Shown: positions 1-12,438 of the stretch, one piece after another
Position numbering within the stretch: the first letter of the stretch is position 1
How the letters are laid out: each line of letters opens with the position of its first letter
Assembly: GCF_003751505.1 (NCBI RefSeq)
Contig: NZ_RJVB01000002.1
Location: forward strand, 754,785-818,784
DNA: 64,000 bases
DNA from: Erwinia sp. JUb26
GTDB lineage: Bacteria > Pseudomonadota > Gammaproteobacteria > Enterobacterales > Enterobacteriaceae
Direction: 5' to 3'
The notes under the pieces: generated by a model
The model's input: the letters and a program-made list of their open reading frames with translations, nothing else
Databases searched by the model: none
Told to the model about the DNA's origin: nothing
Program-made: the position numbers and the translations under genes

Positions 1-306
1 GATCAGGGTGGATTCCGGCACCAGTGTGCGTGCCACCAGCCAGGGGATACCGTCGCCACAGAGTTCGATCTCGCGCAGCCAGAAACGGCGGTCTGCGGGC
101 AACAGTTTAGCCTCGCTTCCGGCCTCGTGGGCCGTAATAAATCCTTCACGCAGCAGGTTTACGGTCACCTGCTGACAGTGGCGCTCAAAACGCCGGGTCA
201 TCGAGTCTTCTTCCATCAGCCAGTCGAGCAGGGAAGCGGTTAACAGGGGCGATGATTCGGGTAGCCAGTCGATAGCGCGCAACAGCGGCAGCGCGTTCTC
301 AGCCAT
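1..306 (-). CDS. ubiC: Chorismate pyruvate-lyase, N-terminal part (runs off the window)
   Basis: UbiC converts chorismate to 4-hydroxybenzoate plus pyruvate, the first committed step of ubiquinone synthesis. The visible 102 codons begin MAENALPLLRAIDWLP. They include the family stretches LLDWLLxEDSMTxRF (here LLDWLMEEDSMTRRF), REGF and RRFWLREIELCGDG..W, which I recognise from enterobacterial UbiC. The 3' part lies beyond base 1. Lying next to malM matches the E. coli order malM-(yjbI)-ubiC-ubiA; yjbI is absent here. Confidence 0.9.
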   Translation of the reverse strand, partial: MAENALPLLRAIDWLPESSPLLTASLLDWLMEEDSMTRRFERHCQQVTVNLLREGFITAHEAGSEAKLLPADRRFWLREIELCGDGIPWLVARTLVPESTLI

Positions 307-413
307 AGCACTTCTCCGCAAAAAATTCAGAAGCAGAGTGTAACGCAGACACCGGAGCCAAACCTATCAAAGCGGGGCAATTACGCAGAAATTTATGGGT
401 AGCACGGCGGGAA

Positions 414-441
414 GGAAAAAAGGTGCGCCGCACGGCGCACC
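414..441 (-). terminator. Rho-independent terminator of malK-lamB-malM
   Basis: The inverted repeat GGTGCGCCG-CA-CGGCGCACC at 422-441 is followed, reading the minus strand, by six T. It sits 33 bases past the malM stop, where the lamB operon should end. Confidence 0.9.
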
Positions 442-473
442 AGTCATGGAGCCAGCCCAGCAATATGGGGATA

Positions 474-1397
474 TTATCCCTTGCCTTTCACACTGCTGAT
501 AAAGGTTTGCCGTGCCGATGTGGAGCCCAAACGCTCGGCTTCATTCATCAAACGCAGCGCTTTGTCGATATCACCCGCCTTCGCCGCCTGACGGATACCC
601 TGGTTGAAGTACGTTTCGGTGTCGCTCAGCATCGGCTCCGCTTTCGCCGCTGGCGCAGCCGGTGCCGGTGCCGCCGCGACGGCTGCCGGTGCGGTCGTAC
701 TGCCGACGACTACCGGCTGAGGCTGCGGCTGGTTAAACACCTGGCCGATCATCACGTTGCCGCTGCCCTGCTCCGCTTTCACCTTCAGCGTAATCTGGCC
801 GTCACTCACATGAGTGGCAACGGGATCGGGAATCGACGGCACGGCGTTACCCACGCCTTCAGCATAGGCCTTCGCCGGATTTTTCAGCTGAGTCGTGGTG
901 GTGAGATCCTGACGGGTGGTGTACACCAGCAGGTAAATCTGTTTTTGCCCCAGTGCAGGCGTGAGTTTGAGTGTCCCTTCCAGCCGATCCTGCGAGACAA
1001 CACCCGGTTTCTGATACGGGAAGTAGCTGCCGGGATAGAAGGCAGCCGGGCGCATTTGTTCGTCCAGCACCAGGACATTCGGCACATAGACGCGGCGATC
1101 TTTCACCACGCTGGTGAGGGTAATTTCCAGCGAACCGCGATCGGCTGGCAGCGTAACGGCCGCAACCGGGCCGGTCACTTCGCCCTGATTCAGGCTCTGG
1201 GAAGACGCGTTCAGTGCAATGTCGTTACTGGCCGGTGGCGTGATCGGTAGCCAGGAGAGGCGCTGCAGTGCAGAAGCCGGAATGGCCGGGGCCACCGCCA
1301 CGTTCTGTGGCGAAGTAAAGGTTGCCGCCGTAGCGGGCAGAATCGATGCGGAAACCAGTCCCGCAAGCAGGCAGAGTGACAGCAGATTTTTTTTCAT
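474..1397 (-). CDS. malM: Maltose operon periplasmic protein MalM
   Basis: A 307-residue protein, the usual MalM length (about 306), with a clear signal peptide (MKKNLLSLCLLAGLVSASILPATA). A proline/alanine-rich linker lies around residues 225-255 and a helical tail follows. MalM is a periplasmic protein of the maltose regulon with no enzymatic role established. It is last in the malK-lamB-malM operon, 101 bases after lamB, and is followed by a strong terminator. Identification rests on overall sequence and synteny. Confidence 0.92.
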   Translation of the reverse strand: MKKNLLSLCLLAGLVSASILPATAATFTSPQNVAVAPAIPASALQRLSWLPITPPASNDIALNASSQSLNQGEVTGPVAAVTLPADRGSLEITLTSVVKDRRVYVPNVLVLDEQMRPAAFYPGSYFPYQKPGVVSQDRLEGTLKLTPALGQKQIYLLVYTTRQDLTTTTQLKNPAKAYAEGVGNAVPSIPDPVATHVSDGQITLKVKAEQGSGNVMIGQVFNQPQPQPVVVGSTTAPAAVAAAPAPAAPAAKAEPMLSDTETYFNQGIRQAAKAGDIDKALRLMNEAERLGSTSARQTFISSVKGKG

Positions 1398-1462
1398 TGT
1401 ATGTTCCTTAAACGGGCCACCCCGATCCCGCCAGGCAATGCAGTTTCGGGGCTAAAGAGATT

Positions 1463-1488
1463 CGGGCGGGCCTGAGCTGGCCCACCCG
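1463..1488 (-). other. Stem-loop between lamB and malM
   Basis: A 10-bp stem (CGGGCGGGCC against GGCCCACCCG, one wobble in RNA) with a 6-base loop starts 10 bases after the lamB stop. No T-run follows, so it is more likely an mRNA-stabilising or attenuating hairpin than a full terminator. E. coli has REP-type palindromes at this junction. Confidence 0.6.
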
Positions 1489-1498
1489 CGACTGACTG

Positions 1499-3929
<2,431 letters not shown>

Positions 3930-4260
3930 CCGCTTCTCCCGTCCACTGACTGTTGATGGCCGGAGTGTGCGGCAGCGCGCGGCAAGGTAACTCCTCCACC
4001 GCTGGATTTTTTATGGGGGAGGAGAAAGGAGGATGAGAAAAACGCACCCGACATCCGTCATTGGGTCGGCAGGCGAATTTCGTGACGTCACTGGCAAAAA
4101 TAATGGGTGTTTTTTGTGGCCGGGAACGCAGAAATGGATTTTTTGCTAGTTCGATCACAGAAAGTGATTGGGGGGAGTAGAGCCGGGGATGACGCAGTTC
4201 CCCTTGCTTAACAGCAGACTGCATCCACATCCCGACTTCATACCCTTAGAGGAACGAATA
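3930..4260. promoter_or_regulatory. Divergent malK/malE control region with MalT-box-like sites
   Basis: Against the MalT-box consensus GGGGA(T/G)GAGG, I see plus-strand matches at 4016-4025 (GGGGAGGAGA), 4029-4038 (GAGGATGAGA), 4171-4180 (GGGGAGTAG region) and 4185-4194 (GGGGATGACG). The last lies 67 bases before the malE ATG and is a plausible promoter-proximal box. E. coli uses a shared array of MalT and CRP sites here. I could not place a convincing CRP site by eye. Confidence 0.65.
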
Positions 4261-5457
4261 ATGGCGAAGTTCAGATTAGCGAGTAAAACACTGCTGCTGT
4301 GTACCCTTTCCAGCCTGTTACTCCCTGCGCTGGCGCAGGCAAAGATTGAAGAAGGCAAGCTGGTTATCTGGATTAACGGCGATAAAGGCTATAACGGCCT
4401 GGCGGAAGTTGGTAAGAAGTTTGAGCAGGATACCGGTATCAAAGTGTCGGTAGAGCATCCGGACAAGCTGGAAGAGAAGTACCCGCAGGTGGCGGCCACC
4501 GGTGACGGCCCGGATATTATTTTCTGGGCGCACGATCGCTTCGGCGGCTATGCCCAGTCCGGCCTGCTGGCCGAAGTGTCCCCAGATAAAGCCTTCCAGG
4601 ACAAGCTCTATCCCTTCACCTGGGACGCGGTGCGCTATAACGGCAAGCTGATCGGCTATCCGATCGCCGCCGAAGCGCTGTCGCTGATTTACAACAAGGA
4701 CCTGCTGCCCGAGCCGCCAAAAACCTGGGAAGAGATCCCGGCGCTGGATAAAAAGCTCAAGGCCAAAGGCAAAAGCGCCATCATGTTTAACCTGCAGGAA
4801 CCGTACTTCACCTGGCCGCTCACCGCCGCCAACGGCGGTTACGCCTTCAAGAAACTCGCCGACGGCAGCTATGACCTGAAGGATGTTGGCGTGGCGAATA
4901 AAGGCTCGCAGGAAGGATTACAGTTCCTCGTCGATCTGATTAAGAACAAGCACCTGAATGCCGATACCGATTTTGCCATTGCCGAAGCGGCCTTTAACAA
5001 GGGCGAAACCGCGATGACCATCAACGGTCCGTGGGCGTGGGGCAATATCGAGAGCGCGAAGATTAACTACGGCGTGACCCTGCTGCCGACCTTCAAAGGC
5101 CAGCCGTCGAAACCGTTCGTGGGCGTGCTGAGCGCGGGCATTAATGCCGCCAGCCCGAATAAGGAGCTGGCGAAAGAGTTCCTGGAAAACTACCTGCTGA
5201 CCGATGACGGACTGGCGAAGGTCAATGCCGATAAGCCGCTGGGCGCGGTGGCGCTGAAATCGATGCAGGAGAAGCTGGCGAAGGATCCGAAGATTGCCGC
5301 CACCATGGAGAACTCGCAGAAGGGTGAAGTGATGCCAAACGTGCCGCAGATGAGCGCATTCTGGTACGCGGAACGCACCGCGGTGCTGAACGCGATCAAC
5401 GGCCGTCAGACGGTTGATGCCGCGCTGAAGGACGCCCAGGCGCGTATCACTAAATAA
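4261..5457 (+). CDS. malE: Maltose/maltodextrin-binding periplasmic protein MalE
   Basis: The periplasmic receptor delivering maltodextrins to MalFGK2. The chosen ATG has the RBS GAGGA eight bases upstream and gives a 398-residue precursor. Its signal peptide ends LLPALAQA and the mature protein begins [20 protein letters not shown], as in E. coli. An in-frame extension back to 4168 lacks family similarity and is not used. Hallmark segments include [28 protein letters not shown], and [15 protein letters not shown] near the C-terminus. A stem-loop separates it from malF. Confidence 0.96.
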   Translation: MAKFRLASKTLLLCTLSSLLLPALAQAKIEEGKLVIWINGDKGYNGLAEVGKKFEQDTGIKVSVEHPDKLEEKYPQVAATGDGPDIIFWAHDRFGGYAQSGLLAEVSPDKAFQDKLYPFTWDAVRYNGKLIGYPIAAEALSLIYNKDLLPEPPKTWEEIPALDKKLKAKGKSAIMFNLQEPYFTWPLTAANGGYAFKKLADGSYDLKDVGVANKGSQEGLQFLVDLIKNKHLNADTDFAIAEAAFNKGETAMTINGPWAWGNIESAKINYGVTLLPTFKGQPSKPFVGVLSAGINAASPNKELAKEFLENYLLTDDGLAKVNADKPLGAVALKSMQEKLAKDPKIAATMENSQKGEVMPNVPQMSAFWYAERTAVLNAINGRQTVDAALKDAQARITK

Positions 5458-5473
5458 TCCCCGTTGTCTGCCA

Positions 5474-5493
5474 GGCGGGCGGAAGCGCCCGCC
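5474..5493 (+). other. Stem-loop in the malE-malF gap
   Basis: A perfect 8-bp GC stem (GGCGGGCG-GAAG-CGCCCGCC) lies between malE and malF with no T-run. In E. coli, REP palindromes here protect malE mRNA from 3' decay and help set the high MalE:MalF ratio. This different hairpin probably does the same (inference). Confidence 0.6.
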
Positions 5494-5512
5494 GCTGCTG
5501 TAAGGAATTTCT

Positions 5513-7045
5513 ATGGCGAACGTTGCCGGTAAGCATGGCCTGAAGTGGCTGATCGTTACCCTGTTTGCGCTGTTTACCGGCTACCTCGTGGTGCTGATGT
5601 ATGCGCAGGGTGAAGTGTTGTTCGCCGCGCTGACGCTGATTGTACTCAGCGTTGGGCTGGTGATTTTTGCTCAGCGTCGGGCCAGCGCCTGGCGTTATGT
5701 CTATCCGGGACTGGCGGGCATGGCGCTGTTTGTCCTCTTCCCGCTGGCGGCGACCATCGCCATTTCCTTTACCAACTACAGCAGTACCAATCAGCTGACC
5801 TTTGAACGGGCGCAGACGGTGCTGCTGGACCGCCAGTATCAGGCGGGAGAGCGCTATAACTTCAATTTGTGGCCGCAGGGCAATCAGTGGGTCCTGCAGC
5901 TGACCGCCGACGGCAAGCCCGGCTATCTCTCCGAGCCGTTCAGCTTCGATGATAAAACGCCACAAACCCTGACGCTGAAAGAGAGCGCGGAAACCCCTCA
6001 GGGCGAACGCGCGATGCTGCGCGTCGTGACGCAGAACCGCCAGGCGCTGGGGCTGATTACCGCCACCCTGCCCGACGGTAGCAGCGTGCGGATGAGCTCG
6101 CTGCGCCAGTTTTCCGGCACGCAGCCGCTGTATAAGCTGGCGGCGGACGGCAGCCTGGCCAATCAGCAAACCGGCACGGTTTACTGGCCGAACGATGAGA
6201 TTGGTTTCTATCAGGCGAAGGATGCCAGCCAGCAGTGGAGCGGCGAGCGTCTCAGCCCCGGCTACACGGTGAGCATCGGCTGGAAAAACTTCCTGCGCGT
6301 GATGACCGACGACGGCATTCAGAAACCGTTTATCGGCATCTTTATCTGGACGATTGTGTTCGCGCTGTTGACCGTGATCCTGACCACGGCCGTCGGAATG
6401 GTGCTGGCCTGTCTGATGCAGTGGGAGGCGTTAAAGGGGCGTGCGGTGTATCGTCTGCTGCTGATCCTGCCCTATGCGGTACCGGCCTTTATCTCTATTC
6501 TGATTTTCAAGGGGCTGTTTAACCAGAGCTTCGGTGAAATCAACATCATGCTCAACGCCCTGTTTGGCCTGAAGCCCGCCTGGTTCAGTGACCCGACGCT
6601 GGCGCGCAGCATGCTGGTGGTGGTGAATACCTGGCTTGGCTATCCCTACATGATGATCCTCTGTATGGGGCTGCTGAAGGCGATTCCGGACGACCTGTAT
6701 GAGGCTTCGGCGCTGGACGGTGCCACCACGGTACAGAACTTCTTCCGCATCACGCTGCCGCTGCTGCTGAAGCCGCTGGCACCGCTGATGATCGCCAGCT
6801 TTGCCTTTAACTTTAACAACTTCGTGCTGATCCAGCTGCTGACCAACGGCGGACCGGACCGTCTTGGCACCACCACGCCGGCGGGCTATACCGACCTGCT
6901 GGTCAGCTATACCTGGCGCATCGCCTTTGAAGGCGGCGGCGGGCAGGACTTCGGCCTGGCTGCAGCGATTGCTACGCTGATTTTCCTGCTGGTAGGCGGA
7001 CTGGCCGTGCTGAATCTCAAAGCCACCCGCATTAAAGTCGACTGA
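5513..7045 (+). CDS. malF: Maltose ABC transporter permease MalF
   Basis: An inner-membrane permease of the MalFGK2 complex. The 510 residues match the MalF length (514 in E. coli). N-terminal membrane segments are followed by the long periplasmic P2 loop (about residues 90-270) that contacts MalE. The EAA loop reads [26 protein letters not shown], with the conserved EAxxxDGA core that docks onto MalK. The RBS AAGGAA precedes the ATG. MalG follows after 7 bases. Confidence 0.96.
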   Translation: MANVAGKHGLKWLIVTLFALFTGYLVVLMYAQGEVLFAALTLIVLSVGLVIFAQRRASAWRYVYPGLAGMALFVLFPLAATIAISFTNYSSTNQLTFERAQTVLLDRQYQAGERYNFNLWPQGNQWVLQLTADGKPGYLSEPFSFDDKTPQTLTLKESAETPQGERAMLRVVTQNRQALGLITATLPDGSSVRMSSLRQFSGTQPLYKLAADGSLANQQTGTVYWPNDEIGFYQAKDASQQWSGERLSPGYTVSIGWKNFLRVMTDDGIQKPFIGIFIWTIVFALLTVILTTAVGMVLACLMQWEALKGRAVYRLLLILPYAVPAFISILIFKGLFNQSFGEINIMLNALFGLKPAWFSDPTLARSMLVVVNTWLGYPYMMILCMGLLKAIPDDLYEASALDGATTVQNFFRITLPLLLKPLAPLMIASFAFNFNNFVLIQLLTNGGPDRLGTTTPAGYTDLLVSYTWRIAFEGGGGQDFGLAAAIATLIFLLVGGLAVLNLKATRIKVD

Positions 7046-7052
7046 GGTAAAC

Positions 7053-7943
7053 ATGGCTATCGTACAACCGAAATCGCAGAAACTGCGCCTGCTGTTCAGC
7101 CATCTGCTGCTGCTGAGCTTTGTGGCCGTCATTATGTATCCGCTGCTGATGGTGCTGGCTATCTCGCTGCGCCCGGGCAACTACGCCATCGGCTCACTGC
7201 TGCCGGAGCATATTTCCTGGGACCACTGGAAGCTGGCGCTGGGTATTCCGGTGGTGCATGAAAACGGCAGCGTGACGCCGCCGCCGTTTCCGGTGCTGCT
7301 GTGGCTGTGGAACTCAATTAAGGTAGCGGCCATCAGCGCGGTCGGCATTGTCGCCCTCTCCACCACCTGCGCCTATGCCTTTGCCCGCATGCGCTTTCGC
7401 GGCAAGTCCAGCCTGCTGAAAGGGATGCTGATTTTCCAGATGTTCCCGGCGGTGCTGTCGCTGGTGGCGCTCTATGCGCTGTTCGACAGGCTGGGACAGT
7501 ATCTGCCGTTTATCGGGCTGAATACCCACGCGGGTCTGATCTTCGCCTACCTTGGTGGGATTGCGCTGCACGTGTGGACGATTAAGGGCTATTTCGAAAC
7601 GATTGACGGCTCGCTGGAAGAGGCGGCGGCGCTGGACGGTGCCACGTCGTGGCAGGCATTCCGTCTGATCCTGCTGCCGCTGTCGGTGCCGATTCTGGCG
7701 GTGGTATTTATTCTGTCGTTTATTGCGGCCGTTACCGAAGTGCCGGTGGCGTCGCTGCTGCTGCGCGACGTGAACAGCTACACGCTGGCGGTGGGAATGC
7801 AGCAGTATCTCAATCCGCAGAACTATTTATGGGGTGATTTTGCCGCGGCCGCCGTGCTGTCGGCGCTGCCGATTACCCTGGTGTTTATTATCGCTCAACG
7901 CTGGCTGGTTAACGGCTTAACCGCCGGGGGCGTGAAGGGCTAG
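7053..7943 (+). CDS. malG: Maltose ABC transporter permease MalG
   Basis: Second permease subunit of MalFGK2, 296 residues as in E. coli. It has six hydrophobic segments and the EAA motif [20 protein letters not shown]. The C-terminal stretch ([15 protein letters not shown]) is the typical MalG tail that reaches into the translocation path. It is last in malEFG. A strong terminator follows about 50 bases downstream. Confidence 0.96.
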   Translation: MAIVQPKSQKLRLLFSHLLLLSFVAVIMYPLLMVLAISLRPGNYAIGSLLPEHISWDHWKLALGIPVVHENGSVTPPPFPVLLWLWNSIKVAAISAVGIVALSTTCAYAFARMRFRGKSSLLKGMLIFQMFPAVLSLVALYALFDRLGQYLPFIGLNTHAGLIFAYLGGIALHVWTIKGYFETIDGSLEEAAALDGATSWQAFRLILLPLSVPILAVVFILSFIAAVTEVPVASLLLRDVNSYTLAVGMQQYLNPQNYLWGDFAAAAVLSALPITLVFIIAQRWLVNGLTAGGVKG

Positions 7944-7995
7944 TCCGATTTATTTGCCACTGCTGCTGTTTTTTGCTTCGTTACATCCTGTGTTT

Positions 7996-8024
7996 CAGGC
8001 GGCCCGACGGCCGCCTGTTTTTTT
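7996..8024 (+). terminator. Rho-independent terminator of malEFG
   Basis: A 9-bp stem CAGGCGGCC-CGAC-GGCCGCCTG is followed by seven T on the plus strand. The T-run ends over the psiE stop codon on the other strand, so the convergent genes abut with almost no spare DNA. Confidence 0.93.
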
Positions 8025-8445
8025 ATTCACGCTTCAACCGGTTGCTGTTCGCCAGCCATAGCGTAACCACCAGGATCAGAATCGCCAGGCAGTAGGCCAG
8101 GGTATCGAACGGGTTTTTATGATCGACGATGATCAGGCGGATAATCGCAGTAATGCCGATATAGACAAAGTAGCGCAGCGGGAAGTGGTAGCCCGACTGG
8201 AAGTATTTGACGATCAGCGCGATAAACTCGAAATAGAGAAAATAGATCACGATGCCTTCAATCAGCAGATACGACGACGTCTGCTCCCCGGTGTTCAGCA
8301 GGACGTTCGCCAGATGAATCGTCTCCTTGCCGAGGAAGATCACCAGGATAACGGCCAGCGCAATCAGGCCAGCGTTCAGCACCATCTGTAGTGCAAAGGC
8401 CAGACGGGTGGCCGGAGTATTTCGTACGGGGGGAGTCATGTTCAC
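8023..8445 (-). CDS. psiE: Phosphate-starvation-inducible membrane protein PsiE
   Basis: A 140-residue inner-membrane protein with four hydrophobic segments (roughly 15-40, 60-82, 90-106, 114-132). It contains [10 protein letters not shown] and [20 protein letters not shown], which I recognise from PsiE (136 residues in E. coli). Its biochemical function is unknown. In E. coli psiE is activated by PhoB and repressed by cAMP-CRP. A perfect CRP site lies upstream here, together with an unusual palindrome. It sits between malG and yjbH as in E. coli, minus xylE and yjbT. Confidence 0.92.
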   Translation of the reverse strand: MNMTPPVRNTPATRLAFALQMVLNAGLIALAVILVIFLGKETIHLANVLLNTGEQTSSYLLIEGIVIYFLYFEFIALIVKYFQSGYHFPLRYFVYIGITAIIRLIIVDHKNPFDTLAYCLAILILVVTLWLANSNRLKRE

Positions 8446-8459
8446 ACCTCTAAATAGTT

Positions 8460-8488
8460 GTTATCTGTCGGATATGCCGACAGATAAC
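8460..8488. promoter_or_regulatory. Perfect 12-bp inverted repeat upstream of psiE
   Basis: GTTATCTGTCGG (8460-8471) and its exact complement CCGACAGATAAC (8477-8488) are separated by five bases, 14 bases ahead of the psiE ATG. It could be an operator or, if transcribed, a 5'-UTR hairpin close to the RBS. It does not have the direct-repeat layout of a PhoB box. Confidence 0.6.
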
Positions 8489-8500
8489 ACTATGCTTTAG

Positions 8501-8516
8501 TGTGATGCAGATCACA
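8501..8516. promoter_or_regulatory. CRP binding site for psiE
   Basis: TGTGATGCAGATCACA is a perfect TGTGA-N6-TCACA site, 56 bases upstream of the psiE start. This is consistent with the known cAMP-CRP control of psiE in E. coli. Confidence 0.85.
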
Positions 8517-8542
8517 AGATAGTGGATTCTGGATTTAGATAT

Positions 8543-8577
8543 GAAAAAGATAAAGGGCCGGTTAACGGCCCTTTATC
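8543..8577 (-). terminator. Rho-independent terminator of yjbEFGH
   Basis: A 12-bp stem (GATAAAGGGCCG with CGGCCCTTTATC, 5-base loop) is followed on the minus strand by TTTTTC. It lies just past the yjbH stop codon. Confidence 0.9.
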
Positions 8578-8591
8578 TATCGCGCGTGCAG

Positions 8592-10685
8592 TTAGTGGAA
8601 ATTGCGATCGCGGTCGGTAGTCATATCATACAGCTCGTACTTACGTCCCAGCTGCTGGCCGCCATCACGCGTCAACGGTGTCCAGTTGATGTTTGCGCGG
8701 CTGCGGGTTGGGCGAATACTGAACAGATCCATCGGCACCGAGATATAGAAGCCCTTGGTGAAGTCACCCTCGCCGTAGTCTTTCGACGAGACGTTGGTTT
8801 TGGTTGCGTAGACGCCCGCTCTGACGCCGCTGTCGAACTGTTTAGAAACATCCAGCGTCACGCCTTTATCCTCGGCGAGGTACTGACCGACGCTGGCCTT
8901 CACCAGCACCTGATCGATAAACGTCGGCTGCCAGTAGACGGTGAGGTTGCCGACTTTCGCGCTGTAGTCGGTGAACTTCATCATATTGTCCCAGTCACGC
9001 TGCTTCACGTAGTTGGCATCGACGCCCACCGCCCAGCTGGAATCCAGAGGACGATACAGCAGTTCACCACCGGCTCCGCCGTACATGGTTTCCAGATAAC
9101 CACCGTACACCTGGCCGTAGAAATCACCGCCCAGGTAGTGCATGTAGTTGGCCTGCAGGTTGTTCACGTAGACGTCGTTTTCAACGTACTGACGAATGTG
9201 GGTACGTACACGAGGTAATGTAGAGTCACCCGGCAGACCATTAAAATTAAATCTGTCGTAGTTATTCACCACGTTAAAGAACAGGCTGCCGTCGAGCAGC
9301 AGGTGCTCGGTGGCCCAAAGATTGGCATTAGCCATGACGCCAATCTGGTACATGTAGAAGCTTTCCGGGCCACCAAATGATTGGCTCAGAACAGGTGCCA
9401 AACCATAATCGAGGCGTCGGCCATCAATAAAGTAACCCTGTTCGGTGTGCTCCGGGGCAACCGGGTTGATCCGCTGCTGCTGCAGCGTCTCTTCACGCCC
9501 CAGCGGGTAGCCTTCCAGCTGGCGCTGCAGGCTGGCCACGTCGGTTTTGGTGGTCACCTGCGGCATATGTTGACGCTGTTCGGTCAGCTCAATGGTCTTC
9601 ACGCCTGCCGGCAGATGATTGGCCAGAATGACGTTGGCGCGCTCAACCGCTTCCTGGTTATCACGATACTTGGTCTGCTCGCCGCTGGCGTACAGCGTAT
9701 CGCCCTTCAGCTGAATATGCGGCGCGTCAAAGCCGGCGTTGTACTTCAGGTCGGTCAGCTGGCTGGCGGTCACCGTCGAATCAAGGAAGCGGCCCTGCGG
9801 CTGCGGATCGTAGGCTTTCTTCGGCGTATCAAGGTGCGGCTGGGTCAGCTCGTTAAAGTTGGTGCGCAGGGTGAAGCCGGCCATAAAGGTATTGCCGCGC
9901 TCGTAGCTGACGTTGACGTCCGCCCAGTCGGTAATCCGGTAGATGGCACCGACGTTAACCTTGCTTCTCTGCTCCAGCTTGCCGGCATAATCGCCCTGAT
10001 AGTCGTTGCCTTCATATTCCATTTTCAGGCGCAGCGGCTGCCACGGGGTCTGGTATTCAATCCCGCCGAATACCGCCATCGGGCCCTTAAAGGAATCGCC
10101 CAGGCTTATCGATCCCGCCGACCCGTTGCCTTCAGAGCGGTAGCAGTACTTTTCACTGGCGGTACAGAACGGGTTGGTGACGTTGCCGCTGTTGCCGAGA
10201 TAGCCCCAGCCGACGCCAAGGGTGAAGTCAAACGGCCCCCAGGCCTTGGTGCCCACCACGTATTCGCTGTCAAACAGGCCGGTACCGCCGATATCCCGCT
10301 TGCCCACAGAGACTTCCGGCAGCCAGAAGCCCTCTTCCCAAAGACGCAGTTTCAGATCGAAGGCTTTATCTTTATACGTCTGATGTCCGCTAAAACTTTC
10401 AACAGGGTTATACAAACGAGTTCTGACGTCTGTATAACGTACTGTAGCCTCCAGCCATGGAAACAACTGCAGCGAGGTGGAGTAAAAGCGGTACTGGTCG
10501 TTATAGCGGTAGTTCAGGCTGAATTCGCCCTCTTTGGCCATACGCGCCGTTGGCACCTGCAGCAGGCCAATACCGCCGAAGTCGGACTGCGAGGGTCCAA
10601 CCGGCTCGGGATAGGAAGCCGCCTGAACCTGGCAGGCACAGGCAACGGAAAATGAAAGCAGGCTGAGAAGATAACGTTTTTTCAT
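8592..10685 (-). CDS. yjbH: YjbH/GfcD-family outer-membrane exopolysaccharide protein
   Basis: The 697 residues match E. coli YjbH (698). A signal peptide ([24 protein letters not shown]) is followed by the family opening [25 protein letters not shown]. Many alternating aromatic/polar strands predict an outer-membrane beta-barrel. In E. coli the Rcs-regulated yjbEFGH operon is associated with an extracellular polysaccharide; the exact role of YjbH is not established. Its start overlaps the yjbG stop by one base, so the two are probably translationally coupled. Confidence 0.92.
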   Translation of the reverse strand: MKKRYLLSLLSFSVACACQVQAASYPEPVGPSQSDFGGIGLLQVPTARMAKEGEFSLNYRYNDQYRFYSTSLQLFPWLEATVRYTDVRTRLYNPVESFSGHQTYKDKAFDLKLRLWEEGFWLPEVSVGKRDIGGTGLFDSEYVVGTKAWGPFDFTLGVGWGYLGNSGNVTNPFCTASEKYCYRSEGNGSAGSISLGDSFKGPMAVFGGIEYQTPWQPLRLKMEYEGNDYQGDYAGKLEQRSKVNVGAIYRITDWADVNVSYERGNTFMAGFTLRTNFNELTQPHLDTPKKAYDPQPQGRFLDSTVTASQLTDLKYNAGFDAPHIQLKGDTLYASGEQTKYRDNQEAVERANVILANHLPAGVKTIELTEQRQHMPQVTTKTDVASLQRQLEGYPLGREETLQQQRINPVAPEHTEQGYFIDGRRLDYGLAPVLSQSFGGPESFYMYQIGVMANANLWATEHLLLDGSLFFNVVNNYDRFNFNGLPGDSTLPRVRTHIRQYVENDVYVNNLQANYMHYLGGDFYGQVYGGYLETMYGGAGGELLYRPLDSSWAVGVDANYVKQRDWDNMMKFTDYSAKVGNLTVYWQPTFIDQVLVKASVGQYLAEDKGVTLDVSKQFDSGVRAGVYATKTNVSSKDYGEGDFTKGFYISVPMDLFSIRPTRSRANINWTPLTRDGGQQLGRKYELYDMTTDRDRNFH

Positions 10686-11440
10686 CAGTCAGGGATCCGG
10701 TGCGTCAAAACAGAAACGATCTGCTGGTTAAGGTCGGCAAGGTCGCTCGGCAGCGCCCAGGATGAGAAACCAATAAAGATAGTGCTGCCCGCCTCCAGCT
10801 CAACGTGGCGGCGATTCCAGTAGGCAACGGGAACCTCAGTTACCTCACCGGCCGGGGAGATTACCAGCGCCACGTTGCGCTCTGCGCCGCTTTGATGCGC
10901 GCGTGAGTCGAGATAATCCGCTACCGGGCGTCCGGCAACCCACGGCGTGGTGCCCGCACCATCGACGGCGCCGGCCAGTCTGACCGAGGTCGGTTTAGCG
11001 ACGGTATAAACGCTGTATTCTCCGACCAGGCGGCGATTGGCCTGCGGTCGGGTACGTACCCAGTCGGGATCGAGGTTGACCAGCTGGCGCCCGGTCACCT
11101 TCAGCGAGGCAACCTGCTGGCGGACATTGTCGACCACCGCGGCTTCGGCCAGATCGTTATCGCTGCGCAGGTTATCGCGCCACACCTGTAAGCGAGCGAC
11201 CAGTTCCTGCTGCTGGCGAAGCGCCACCGCCGTGGCCAGCTTTTCGCCGATCACCGTACCGGGCCACCAGGTTTTTCCCTGCAGCGCCGGGCTGGCGACC
11301 AGCTGTGCCAGATTTTCCGCGTGGCTGACGACGGCAGTTTGCGACTGCCCCGGATAAAACACCGTGACCTGGCTGTCCGCCATGGCCTGCAGCGACAGCG
11401 ATGCCACTATCCCTGCGAGAAGAGTTGTGATTTTTTTCAT
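10685..11440 (-). CDS. yjbG: YjbG/GfcC-family periplasmic polysaccharide protein
   Basis: A 251-residue protein with a signal peptide ([21 protein letters not shown]) and a mature start [11 protein letters not shown]. The GfcC-like region resembles periplasmic accessory proteins of polysaccharide export. It overlaps yjbF upstream by four bases and yjbH downstream by one base, indicating one tightly coupled transcript. The molecular function is unknown. Confidence 0.88.
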   Translation of the reverse strand: MKKITTLLAGIVASLSLQAMADSQVTVFYPGQSQTAVVSHAENLAQLVASPALQGKTWWPGTVIGEKLATAVALRQQQELVARLQVWRDNLRSDNDLAEAAVVDNVRQQVASLKVTGRQLVNLDPDWVRTRPQANRRLVGEYSVYTVAKPTSVRLAGAVDGAGTTPWVAGRPVADYLDSRAHQSGAERNVALVISPAGEVTEVPVAYWNRRHVELEAGSTIFIGFSSWALPSDLADLNQQIVSVLTHRIPD

Positions 11441-12084
11441 GGTTTCGCAGGCTTCAGAATAGTGGTTGCCACAGGGAAGTAGTCCGCTCCCAACATTTGC
11501 ACGGCCTGGCGTACCTGTCCGCTCGAGGTATCCACCCAGAAGGTGTTGCGCCAGGTTTTACCACTCTCCGTCAGCTCGACCTCTTCCTGCCAGACGCGGC
11601 TGGCAACCTGACGGCCGCCCAGCTGCAGGACTTCATCTTTCAGGCGGGTGAAGTGAGAGACCGCGGTGCCGGTGCGCAGCTGGCCTTTTTCCGTCCAGCT
11701 CATCACGCGAGTCCAGCCGGCGCCGTCCGTCAGGCGCAGCGCATCGCGCAGCGGATCCTGTTGCAGATTGGTCACCTCGTTGAGGTTATCCGTCAGGCCC
11801 AGGGTTTTCACCAAGCGGCCGCTTTGCGTGACCACCGTCGCGTGATCCTGAGTGATCCATTTCTGCTGACCATCTTCGCTAAAGCCCATCACCACGAAGA
11901 TTTGCTGACCGCCGTTAAGGCGCAGATACATGCTGGCGTAGGGAATTTTAGCGATCTGTTGATTGGTTAACTGAATGTCGTCTTCGCCGAGCACAGCCAG
12001 CTTAAAGGTTTCACCCAATCCTTTTTGAGTTTGTGTACAGGCCTGAAGCAACAGGCAAAGCAGCAGCAATGGTAGGTTTCGCAC
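11437..12084 (-). CDS. yjbF: YjbF/GfcB-family lipoprotein
   Basis: A 215-residue putative lipoprotein with the lipobox LLLQAC at residues 11-16, so Cys16 should be lipidated. The rest resembles the GfcB/YjbF family of outer-membrane lipoproteins in capsule and exopolysaccharide operons. It follows yjbE after 75 bases holding a terminator-like hairpin, which probably lowers its expression relative to yjbE. It overlaps yjbG by four bases. Confidence 0.88.
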   Translation of the reverse strand: MRNLPLLLLCLLLQACTQTQKGLGETFKLAVLGEDDIQLTNQQIAKIPYASMYLRLNGGQQIFVVMGFSEDGQQKWITQDHATVVTQSGRLVKTLGLTDNLNEVTNLQQDPLRDALRLTDGAGWTRVMSWTEKGQLRTGTAVSHFTRLKDEVLQLGGRQVASRVWQEEVELTESGKTWRNTFWVDTSSGQVRQAVQMLGADYFPVATTILKPAKP

Positions 12085-12116
12085 CAGTGGGATCCCTGAG
12101 CTAAAGAAAGCAGTGT

Positions 12117-12144
12117 GAAAATAACCACACTTTCGTGTGGTTAT
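12117..12144 (-). terminator. Internal terminator/attenuator between yjbE and yjbF
   Basis: A perfect 10-bp stem ATAACCACAC/GTGTGGTTAT closes, on the transcribed strand, a GAAA tetraloop and is followed by TTTTC. The short T-run suggests partial termination, favouring yjbE over yjbFGH. Confidence 0.75.
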
Positions 12145-12159
12145 GTTTAATGTTGATAC

Positions 12160-12438
12160 TTAGCGAGTTCTGGTGGTCGTGGTGGTCGTGGTTCCGGTGT
12201 TGGAACCATCGCCGCCGCCTGACGCAGCCAGCGCAACACCTGCAAACGCCGCTACCGCACCGATACCGATGGCAGTAGATGCGCCAGCAGACAGTGCTGC
12301 CGCTTCAACACCAGCAGCGGTGCCGCCAGTGGTGTCAGTCGCAGTTGTTGTTGCAGCGACATCGCCAGGAGCGGCGAAAGCAGCTGAAGCGGTTGCTAAG
12401 TACAGTATGGCTGCAGTAGCACATAAGACTTTTTTCAT
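12160..12438 (-). CDS. yjbE: YjbE, small exported Ala/Gly/Thr-rich protein
   Basis: A 92-residue protein with a signal peptide ([22 protein letters not shown]). The mature part is low complexity: Thr/Ala-rich, then a hydrophobic [21 protein letters not shown] stretch, then a Thr-rich tail ending TRTR. The composition and the first position in yjbEFGH identify it as YjbE. Its function is unknown; the operon is linked to exopolysaccharide in E. coli. A long gene-free leader precedes it. Confidence 0.85.
   Translation of the reverse strand: MKKVLCATAAILYLATASAAFAAPGDVAATTTATDTTGGTAAGVEAAALSAGASTAIGIGAVAAFAGVALAASGGGDGSNTGTTTTTTTRTR

Noticed and set aside
4168..4260. 31-codon N-terminal extension of malE
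   Set aside because: Lies over MalT-box-like sites; the start at 4261 has an RBS and a proper signal peptide.
9381..10655. 424-codon plus-strand open frame opposite yjbH
   Set aside because: Antisense shadow without start signals or domain similarity.
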